Below are positions 58,511 to 64,000 of a DNA stretch of 64,000 nucleotides, one piece after another. The translations under genes were made by a program, and so were the position numbers. The DNA comes from Pseudonocardia oroxyli. GTDB taxonomy: Bacteria > Actinomycetota > Actinomycetes > Mycobacteriales > Pseudonocardiaceae. Location of the stretch: assembly GCF_900102195.1 (NCBI RefSeq), contig NZ_FNBE01000008.1, positions 62,001 through 126,000 on the forward strand, given 5' to 3'. The notes beneath the pieces were generated by a model, which did not search any database, had not been told where the DNA came from, and saw only the letters and a program-made list of their open reading frames with translations. Numbering within the stretch: the stretch's first letter is position 1; each line of letters opens with the position of its first letter.

Positions 58511-59470
58511 CTACCGCGAGCGGAGGGTGTAGCGCCGCTCGGCGTAGGCGATGTCGTCTCGCCACAGCCGCGCCGCGGCGGTGCGCATGAGCGGGCGCAG
58601 GACGGCGGCCACCTTCGCGGCGTGCCCGAACCCGGGGCGGTCCGAGTAGGCGACGACCGCCTCGATCACCGCCGTGCGGGGGGCGCCGTCGGGGCCCGGG
58701 CCCAGCGGGGTCGCGTGCGTCTCGACCACCGAGCCGGTGCCCTCGCCGTCGACGATCTCCATGGTCACCGTGCGCGGGTCGGGGCAGCTGAACTCGGCCT
58801 TCACCGGCACGCCGAGCCGCCCCGCGACCCGGAAGCCGACCTCGACGAGGAACCGGTCCTCCGGCTCCGCCGCGCCGGGCCGCGGCGCGGCGAGGACCCG
58901 CAGCTGCGCGAACGAGTAGGGGTGGAACCACGAGCCGTGCCAGGGGTCCAGCCGGTTGGCCAGGACGTCTCGCGGCTCGCAGCGCCCGATCACCGTCGCG
59001 ACCGCGGGCACCCCGCCCGCGGGCGGGCGCGGGCCGAGCACCGGGGCGTCGAGCGGGGGCTCGCCCAGGGCGTCCAGGCGGACCCAGGCCAGCACGCCGT
59101 CGTCGTGCACGGGGTAGGTGCCCCAGTCCCGGCCCAGCGGCAGGCCGTGCCAGCGGCAGACGAGGTTCTCGCCGACCACGGGTGCGTCGCACAGGGCGGC
59201 GCCGAGGTGCGGACAGGCACCCGGCCCGGCCCGCAGCTCGCCGGACGCCGTCCGCCAGACGACGATCTCGCGGCCCGCCACCGTGCGGCCGAAGGTCGGC
59301 GCGATCTCGCGGCTGCCGCACACCACGACCCAGCCGCCGGCGGGCCGGGCCAGCGCCCGTTCCGTGGCCGCCTCGATGAGCGCGGGATCGGCCTGCGTCC
59401 AGGACGGCTCCTGGTCGGCCCAGCGGGGCAGGTCGAGCAGCCTGAGCGGGTTGACCGGTCGCTTCGGCAC
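58511..59470 (-). CDS. Rieske [2Fe-2S] protein (DUF5914-like)
   Basis: A 319-residue protein with a Rieske centre at about residues 85-110: CPHLGAALCD and CRWHGLPLG, the two Cys-x-His pairs that bind the 2Fe-2S cluster. The C-terminal domain (about 180-319) resembles the catalytic or lipid-binding part of DUF5914 proteins often found in actinobacterial carotenoid clusters, but no carotenoid gene is near. The GTG at 59470 is 6 nt after TAGCCT on the same strand, a leaderless start. It may be a monooxygenase component of unknown substrate. Confidence 0.8.
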   Translation of the reverse strand: MPKRPVNPLRLLDLPRWADQEPSWTQADPALIEAATERALARPAGGWVVVCGSREIAPTFGRTVAGREIVVWRTASGELRAGPGACPHLGAALCDAPVVGENLVCRWHGLPLGRDWGTYPVHDDGVLAWVRLDALGEPPLDAPVLGPRPPAGGVPAVATVIGRCEPRDVLANRLDPWHGSWFHPYSFAQLRVLAAPRPGAAEPEDRFLVEVGFRVAGRLGVPVKAEFSCPDPRTVTMEIVDGEGTGSVVETHATPLGPGPDGAPRTAVIEAVVAYSDRPGFGHAAKVAAVLRPLMRTAAARLWRDDIAYAERRYTLRSR

Positions 59471-59523
59471 CCGGCCAGGCTACGGCGACCGCGACGGGGC
59501 GGCGCGCCGAGTCCTGCCGAGTC

Positions 59524-60630
59524 CTACAGCCAGCCGTTCTTGCGGAAGGACCGGTAGATCATGCCGCAGATCCCCAGGATCACGATGATCACCAGCGGGT
59601 AGCCGAACTGCCAGTGCAGCTCGGGCATGTAGTCGAAGTTCATCCCGTAGATGCCGGCGAACATCGTCGGCACGGTGATCAGCGCGGCGTACGCGGTGAT
59701 CTTGCGCATGTCCGAGTTCTGCCGCATGGACACCTTGGCCAGCACGGCGTCCACCAGGGTCGTGAGGAGCTCGTTGAAGCCGACCACGCGCTCCGCGACG
59801 CTCGACAGGTGGTCCTCGACGTCCCGGAAGTACGAGCGGACCTCGTGCGGGACCAGCGAGCTGTACCCCTCGGTGATCTTGTGCAGCGGCTTGAGCAGCG
59901 GCATCACCGCGCGGCGGAGCTCGAGGATCTCGCGCTTCATCACGTAGATCTGCTCGGGGTCCATCGTGGAGCGCGGGGCGAAGACCTCCGCCTCCATCTC
60001 GTCGATGTCGTCCTCGATGGCCTCGACGACCTCGAGGTAGGTGTCGACGACGTGGTCGGCGATGGCGTGCAGCACGGCCGCCGGGCCGAGCGCGAGCTGC
60101 TCGGGGTCCTCCTCCAGTCTGCGCCGGACCTGCTGGAGCCCGGAGTGCTGCCCGTGCCGGACGGTCACCACGAAGTCCCGCCCGACGAAGGCCTGCACCT
60201 CACCGGTCTCGACGATCTCGTTCGCGCTGGTCGGCTCCGCGTGCCCGACGTAGCGGACGGTCTTGAGCACCATGAACAGCGAGTCGTCGTACCGCTCGAG
60301 CTTGGGCCGGTTGTGGGCGTGCACCGCGTCCTCGACGGCGAGCTCGTGCAGCCCGTAGGTCTCGGCGATGCCCTCGATCTGGTCGTCGTTCGGCTCGTGC
60401 AGGCCGATCCAGACGAAGCCCTCGCCACGCTCGCGGACCTCGTCGATCGCGCGGTCGTGCGACCATCGGCCGGGCAGTCGCCTGCCGTCGACGTACACCC
60501 CGCAGTCCACGACGTACGCGGAGACGGGGACCCGCAGCCGCGGCATCACGCTGGTGTGGGTGGAGCGCCCGTTGAGGGCGCGGCTGCCCGCGGCCTTGAT
60601 GACAGGGCGGAGCCTGGACAGGGGCGGCAC
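59524..60630 (-). CDS. corA: Magnesium/cobalt transporter CorA
   Basis: A 368-residue CorA: a large cytoplasmic domain, a long stalk helix (about 255-310) and two C-terminal helices, with the selectivity signature YGMNFDYMPE after the first. The C-terminus ends in positively charged RSFRKNGWL as usual. CGGAGGTG 6 nt before the GTG at 60630 is the ribosome binding site; part of it can pair with an upstream CCGGCGAG. A 22-codon ORF with a strong ribosome binding site precedes it by 66 bp. Matches Rv1239c in the syntenic region. Confidence 0.95.
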   Translation of the reverse strand: MPPLSRLRPVIKAAGSRALNGRSTHTSVMPRLRVPVSAYVVDCGVYVDGRRLPGRWSHDRAIDEVRERGEGFVWIGLHEPNDDQIEGIAETYGLHELAVEDAVHAHNRPKLERYDDSLFMVLKTVRYVGHAEPTSANEIVETGEVQAFVGRDFVVTVRHGQHSGLQQVRRRLEEDPEQLALGPAAVLHAIADHVVDTYLEVVEAIEDDIDEMEAEVFAPRSTMDPEQIYVMKREILELRRAVMPLLKPLHKITEGYSSLVPHEVRSYFRDVEDHLSSVAERVVGFNELLTTLVDAVLAKVSMRQNSDMRKITAYAALITVPTMFAGIYGMNFDYMPELHWQFGYPLVIIVILGICGMIYRSFRKNGWL

Positions 60631-60696
60631 GGCGCACCTCCGGCGAGAGGACGGACGAGGACTGCGGAGAGCGCACGCCTCGCCGGACCGGAGCGG

Positions 60697-60765
60697 CTAG
60701 GAGGCCGCTGACACCGTGGACACGACGGGGACGCGCTTCGTACTACTGCCTGGCGCGGGATCCAT
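60697..60765 (-). CDS. Candidate leader peptide upstream of corA
   Basis: A 22-codon ORF starting MDPAPGSSTK behind GGAGGAGGTGA, the strongest Shine-Dalgarno sequence in this part of the window, 9 nt before the ATG. GACGCGCGTC, a palindrome, fills the space between them. Between its stop and corA, CCGGCGAG can pair with CTCGCCGG next to the corA ribosome binding site. In enteric bacteria short leader ORFs (mgtL, corL) regulate Mg2+ transporters; the MDPxP start recalls the proline/acidic N-terminus of mgtL. Function is inferred, and it may simply be an unannotated small protein. Confidence 0.5.
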   Translation of the reverse strand: MDPAPGSSTKRVPVVSTVSAAS

Positions 60766-60847
60766 GACGCGCGTCACCTCCTCCTGCTGAACGGGTCGCC
60801 ACCCGTGGGCCACCGGATAGATTACCCGGCCGTAAGACCTATCGGCG

Positions 60848-61366
60848 ATGGAGGCGAAGACGTTGCAGTTCGGGCGCTACTACGAGGAGTTCGAGGTCGG
60901 TGCGGTCTACAAGCACTGGCCCGGCAAAACGGTCACCGAGTACGACGACCACCTCTTCTGCCTCATCACGATGAACCACCATCCGCTGCACATGGACACT
61001 CACTACGCGGAGGAGACGACGGACTTCGGCAAGAACGTCGTCGTCGGCAACTACGTCTACTCGCTGCTGCTCGGCATGTCCGTCGCCGACGTCAGCGGTA
61101 AGGCGATCGCGAACCTCGAGGTCGAGTCGCTCAAGCACACCAGGCCGACCTTCCACGGCGACACGATCTACGGCGAGACCCGGGTGCTGGACAAGACCGA
61201 GTCGAAGTCCAAGGACGACCGGGGCGTGGTCTACGTCGAGACGATCGGCTACAAGCAGGACGGCACGGTCGTCTGCACGTTCCGGCGCAAGGTCATGGTG
61301 CCGAAGCGCTCCTACGGCGACTCGCGCGGTGGCGAGCAGCCGGGCCGCCCCACGCCCGCCGTCTAG
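60848..61366 (+). CDS. MaoC family dehydratase
   Basis: A 172-residue hot-dog-fold enoyl-CoA hydratase-like protein: YYEEFEVGAVYKHWPGKTVT, YDDHLFCLITMNHHPLHMD containing the catalytic Asp/His region, and VGNYVYSLLLGMSVADVSG. It is closest to mesaconyl-CoA or branched enoyl-CoA hydratases of the MaoC type. Functionally it fits with the CitE-like lyase and acyl-CoA dehydrogenase at 53.4-55.6 kb. The ATG at 60848 has no ribosome binding site. It overlaps the convergent Nudix gene by 4 nt. Confidence 0.9.
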   Translation: MEAKTLQFGRYYEEFEVGAVYKHWPGKTVTEYDDHLFCLITMNHHPLHMDTHYAEETTDFGKNVVVGNYVYSLLLGMSVADVSGKAIANLEVESLKHTRPTFHGDTIYGETRVLDKTESKSKDDRGVVYVETIGYKQDGTVVCTFRRKVMVPKRSYGDSRGGEQPGRPTPAV

Positions 61367-61788
61367 GAGGGGAGCTGGCGGATCGACCCTCGGCGCGGGG
61401 GGAGCACACCCCAGCCGTCGAGGGTCTCCGCGAGGCCCTCGACGAGCGGGAGGGTGGCGAACTCCGCGGCGTCCACCCAGCGGGCGTCCGCGGCGTCGTC
61501 CCCGGCCCGCAGGGTGCCGCCGACGACGGTGCAGCGGTAGTCCGTGATGTGGAAGTCCCCGCGGACGACGGTGCCGACCAGCGCGCCGACCTCGACCGTC
61601 AGGCCGGTCTCCTCGGCCATCTCGCGGACCAGGGCCTGCGCGTCGGACTCCCCGGGCTCGACCCGCCCGCCCGGCACGGACCAGCGACCTCGGCCCGGCT
61701 CGTTCCGACGCCGGACCAGCAGGATCCGTCCGTCCCCCGTGTGGGCGATTCCTCCCACGCACGCAACGTGTCGGCTACCCTCGGTCAT
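61363..61788 (-). CDS. Nudix hydrolase (MutT-like)
   Basis: A 141-residue Nudix protein with a complete box: GGRVEPGESDAQALV then REMAEETGL (around residues 39-62). The preceding LLVRRRNEPGRGRWSVPGG is typical of MutT/8-oxo-dGTP pyrophosphatases. The start at 61788 follows TACCGT at 8-nt spacing (leaderless). Only 25 bp separate it from the divergent small ORF at 61814. The precise nucleotide substrate is unknown. Confidence 0.9.
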   Translation of the reverse strand: MTEGSRHVACVGGIAHTGDGRILLVRRRNEPGRGRWSVPGGRVEPGESDAQALVREMAEETGLTVEVGALVGTVVRGDFHITDYRCTVVGGTLRAGDDAADARWVDAAEFATLPLVEGLAETLDGWGVLPPRRGSIRQLPS

Positions 61789-61813
61789 CGGTGATGACGG
61801 TACCCTGCCCCGC

Positions 61814-61888
61814 GTGGCCGATGTCCCGGTGACCGGGGGGATCGGTACGTTCGATCTTGCAAGCCCCCCTGCCGGAACGGTGGTCTGA
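61814..61888 (+). CDS. Candidate leaderless small ORF
   Basis: A 24-codon ORF (starts VADVPVTGGIGTF) with TACCCT 7 nt before its GTG, the same leaderless layout as typA and tatB. Its TGA stop directly abuts the GTG of the next small membrane protein, so it could be a leader that couples translation. It has no recognisable domain. It may instead be just the untranslated 5' end of the operon. Confidence 0.4.
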   Translation: MADVPVTGGIGTFDLASPPAGTVV

Positions 61889-62053
61889 GTGAACGTCAAG
61901 AAGCTGGTCGGGATCCTCGTCCTGGTCCTGGTGATCTTCTTCATCGTCACGAACCCGGGAGGTGCGTCCAACACGGTGTCCGGCATCGGCGGCTGGCTCG
62001 CCAGCGTGGGGAACAGCATCATCACCTTCTTCCAGGGCGTGGCCCCGAGCTGA
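61889..62053 (+). CDS. Small single-pass membrane protein
   Basis: A 54-residue protein: VNVKKLVGILVLVLVIFFIV (helix, residues 5-21), then TNPGGASNTVSGIGGWLASV and a hydrophobic C-terminus. It is too short for default ORF calling. It overlaps the next gene by one base (TGATG), which makes it the operon partner of the PH-domain membrane protein. Small proteins of this sort precede PH-domain genes in related actinomycetes; function unknown. Confidence 0.8.
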   Translation: MNVKKLVGILVLVLVIFFIVTNPGGASNTVSGIGGWLASVGNSIITFFQGVAPS

Positions 62054-62607
62054 TGCTGGCCCCCCGGGAGATCGACGAGTACCTGCTGCCGACCGAGCGG
62101 CGGGTCATCCGGGTGCGTCAGCACTGGGCCGTCATGATCCCGCACATCTTCCAGACGGCCCTGTTCCTGATCGCCATGATCGCGATCGACCGGCTGCTGG
62201 ACGGGCGCATCGGCGGCTGGGGCGAGGTGTTCGTCGACAACCTGACGTTCTACCTCGCGCTGGTCGCCGTGCTGCGGTTCGTCGTGAACTCCATCCTGTG
62301 GTGGATCGAGCGCATCGTGATCACCGACAAGCGCGTGATGCTCGCCCAGGGGATCATCACCCACAACGTGGGCATGATGCCGCTGGGCAAGGTCACCGAC
62401 CTCACCTTCTCGCGCAGCGTCGGCGGCCGGATGCTCGGCTACGGCACGCTCATCGTGGAGTCGGCGGGCCAGATTCAGGCGCTGAACCGGATCGACTACA
62501 TGCCGCGGCCCGAGGAGATCTACGAGGCCCTCTCCGAGCTGGTGTTCGGGGAGAAGGGGAAGACGCGGGCGACCGGGATGCTCGCCCGGAACCGCTGGCG
62601 TCGATAA
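62053..62607 (+). CDS. PH-domain (YdbT/bPH2-like) membrane protein
   Basis: A 184-residue membrane protein: an N-terminal cytosolic region (EYLLPTERRVIRVRQHWAVM), two helices (about 33-51 and 67-87), and a bacterial pleckstrin-homology domain (about 90-165) with IERIVITDKRVMLAQGIITH and GRMLGYGTLIVESAGQ. Such proteins are of unknown function, possibly in membrane stress or competence-like processes. It overlaps the preceding small ORF by one base. Confidence 0.88.
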   Translation: MLAPREIDEYLLPTERRVIRVRQHWAVMIPHIFQTALFLIAMIAIDRLLDGRIGGWGEVFVDNLTFYLALVAVLRFVVNSILWWIERIVITDKRVMLAQGIITHNVGMMPLGKVTDLTFSRSVGGRMLGYGTLIVESAGQIQALNRIDYMPRPEEIYEALSELVFGEKGKTRATGMLARNRWRR

Positions 62608-62614
62608 TCGCCCG

Positions 62615-63490
62615 GTGGCCCTGATCGACCTGCACACCCACTCGACGGTCTCCGACGGCACGGACACCCCCGAGGAGCTGGTGGCCGCGGCCGCCGCCGC
62701 GGGGATCGACGTGCTCGCGCTGACCGACCACGACACGACGGGTGGCTGGTCCCGCGCGGCCGCGGTGCTGCCCGCCGGGATGCGGCTGGTGCGTGGCGCG
62801 GAGTTCTCCTGCGTCAGCCCCACCGGGCGGCCGAAGACGCCGGGGGACCGGGCGACGGTGAGCGTGCACCTGCTGGGGTACCTGTTCGACCCGGAGCACC
62901 CGGCGATCGTCGCGGAGCAGGAGCGGCTGGTCGGCGAGCGGGTGGAGCGGTTGCGGAAGATGGCCCGCAACGTCGCCGCCGACTACCCGCAGCTCGACGC
63001 GGACCGCGTCTTCGACCTCGTCCCCGAGGGCACCACGCCCGGGCGGCCGCACCTCGGCCGGGCCCTCATGCGGGCCGGCGTCGTGGGCTCGGTGAACGAG
63101 GCCTTCGCCGAGATCCTCAAGACCGGCAGCAAGTACTACGAGCCCAAGACGGACACCCCTGTCGAGCGGGCGGTCCAGATGATCGTCGACGCGGGCGGCG
63201 TGCCGGTGTTCGCGCACCCGCTCGCGCGCAAGCGGGGCCGGGTCATCGAGACCTCCGTGCTGGCGGACCTCGCGAAGCTCGGCCTGGCGGGCGTCGAGGT
63301 GGACCACCCGGACCACGCGCCGGAGGACCGCGAGCTGCTGCGCGGCGTCGCGGCCGAGCTGGGCCTGGTGGCGACGGGCTCCTCGGACTACCACGGCACC
63401 AACAAGTCCACGCCGATCGCCGCGGAGGCCACGGCGCCCGACGCCCTGGAGGACCTGGTCGACCGCGCCTCCGGAGTGCCCGTCCTGTGA
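62615..63490 (+). CDS. PHP domain phosphoesterase
   Basis: A 291-residue protein of the PHP family (YciV/RNase AM-like). Metal ligands are visible in DLHTHSTVSDG (H7, H9), LALTDHDTTGGW, FAHPL, GVEVDHPDH and GSSDYHG. RNase AM-type enzymes remove 5'-nucleotides of rRNA or hydrolyse 3',5'-bisphosphonucleotides; the actual substrate here is not known. GATAAT lies 6 nt before the GTG at 62615. The stop overlaps the next gene (GTGA). Confidence 0.9.
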   Translation: MALIDLHTHSTVSDGTDTPEELVAAAAAAGIDVLALTDHDTTGGWSRAAAVLPAGMRLVRGAEFSCVSPTGRPKTPGDRATVSVHLLGYLFDPEHPAIVAEQERLVGERVERLRKMARNVAADYPQLDADRVFDLVPEGTTPGRPHLGRALMRAGVVGSVNEAFAEILKTGSKYYEPKTDTPVERAVQMIVDAGGVPVFAHPLARKRGRVIETSVLADLAKLGLAGVEVDHPDHAPEDRELLRGVAAELGLVATGSSDYHGTNKSTPIAAEATAPDALEDLVDRASGVPVL

Positions 63491-64000
63491 CGCAGCTGGG
63501 GTTCGACGCGCTCGCGGGCGAGGAGGCCTGGGCGCGTCCGCTGGTGCGCGTCACCCCCGCGCGGCTCGGGACCTGGGAGGACTGCCCGCGCCGCTACCGG
63601 CTGACCTACCTGGACAAGGCGCCGGGTCGCGGCGCGCGGGCGGCGAGCACGCTCGGCTCGGTGGTGCACCTGGCCCTGCGGGCGCTGTTCGCCCGGCCGC
63701 GGGCCGAACGGACCCCGGCCGAGGCCGCCGCACTCGTCGACCGGAACTGGATCGGCGAGGGGTTCCGGGACACCGCGCAGCAGCAGGAGTACCGGCTCAA
63801 GGCGCGGACCTGGGTCGAGGACTACGTCGCCGAGCACGGCGCGCCGGACCCGCTCGCCGTCGAGCGGTGGGTGTCGGTGTCCACCGGCGGCATCGTCGCC
63901 GAGGGCCGGGTGGACCGGATCGACCCCGGGCCCGTGATCGTCGACTACAAGACCGGCAGGCACGTGCCCACCACGGCGGACGCCGGTGCCTCACCGGCGC
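63487..64000 (+). CDS. PD-(D/E)XK nuclease (RecB-like), 3' end missing
   Basis: An open frame from GTG 63487 to the window end (171 residues), coupled to the PHP gene by GTGA. The sequence RVTPARLGTWEDCPRRYRLT with a following TLGSVVHLALRALF is the N-terminal alpha-helical signature of the RecB-like (PDDEXK_1) family. EGRVDRIDPGPVIVDYKTG contains the catalytic D ... D-x-K residues. The C-terminal part, including the possible Fe-S cysteines, lies outside the window. Probably acts in DNA repair or processing. Confidence 0.88.
   Translation, partial: MTQLGFDALAGEEAWARPLVRVTPARLGTWEDCPRRYRLTYLDKAPGRGARAASTLGSVVHLALRALFARPRAERTPAEAAALVDRNWIGEGFRDTAQQQEYRLKARTWVEDYVAEHGAPDPLAVERWVSVSTGGIVAEGRVDRIDPGPVIVDYKTGRHVPTTADAGASPA

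Noticed and set aside
60631-60847. M-box (ykoK) magnesium riboswitch upstream of corA
   Set aside because: The conserved M-box blocks such as GGTGAGGCTCCT and the later pairing elements are absent; only the leader ORF and short stems are seen.
1-64000. tRNA/rRNA genes, insertion sequences, prophage or conjugative genes
   Set aside because: I scanned intergenic regions for cloverleaf TpsiC-like motifs and ORFs for transposase and integrase motifs and found none.

Overview
This is a 64 kb stretch of a very GC-rich chromosome from an actinomycete, most likely a member of the Pseudonocardiaceae (Pseudonocardia-like). The evidence is mycothiol biosynthesis (mshB), meso-DAP lysine genes (dapC, dapD, dapE), a GpgS/GlgA/GlgC glucan module, a sigE-rseA-htrA-tatB stress module, frequent GTG starts, 4-nt ATGA/GTGA gene overlaps, and many leaderless genes with a TAnnnT box 6-8 nt before the start codon. 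From typA to corA the gene order follows what I remember of the Mycobacterium tuberculosis Rv1165-Rv1239 region, with insertions. I see no tRNA, rRNA, insertion sequence, prophage or CRISPR-Cas genes.

Layout. 0-8.7 kb: the 5' part of a DAHP synthase gene behind a Tyr-Trp-Phe leader peptide, tspO, a pterin carbinolamine dehydratase, a LolA-like lipoprotein/ABC exporter operon divergent from an OmpR-type two-component system, an SRPBCC-Nudix fusion and an AbiEi-like protein. 8.7-18.6 kb: typA, an lpqW-type lipoprotein and a five-gene dipeptide ABC importer. 18.7-25.6 kb: mshB and its membrane partner, GNAT, 7Fe ferredoxin, dapC, CHAD protein, dapD and an XRE regulator. 25.6-26.5 kb: a 940-bp non-coding region with a six-copy motif array. 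26.5-36.4 kb: dapE, two LOG-family proteins, folP2, gpgS, a DivIVA-domain protein, tagA, small zinc-ribbon and DUF3117 proteins, a CGNR regulator, glgA and glgC. 36.4-39.9 kb: sigE-rseA-htrA-tatB with an ECF-type promoter in front of sigE.

39.9-48.8 kb is an accessory island and the most interesting part. A D-2-hydroxyacid dehydrogenase and an amidase are transcribed away from a DUF3830 gene and an Asp/Glu racemase-type gene. A second racemase-like gene, a FadR-type GntR regulator and an AEC transporter follow, and after an XRE/NTF2 pair comes a class III aminotransferase. Three near-identical palindromes (TTGTCNACAA core) sit in the promoters of these units, so the whole set looks like one GntR regulon for catabolism of an unknown amide- or amino-acid-type compound.

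48.8-64 kb returns to conserved genes: mrp, marR, DUF1003 and an MgtE-N/CBS protein, phzF, a CitE-like lyase with an acyl-CoA dehydrogenase, a stress protein, a methyltransferase with a long disordered tail, a Rieske protein, corA behind a candidate leader ORF, maoC, Nudix, a PH-domain protein, a PHP phosphoesterase and a truncated PD-(D/E)XK nuclease. Almost every convergent junction carries a GC-rich perfect or near-perfect hairpin, and several of these share one sequence, so they look like a dispersed family of terminator-like palindromes.
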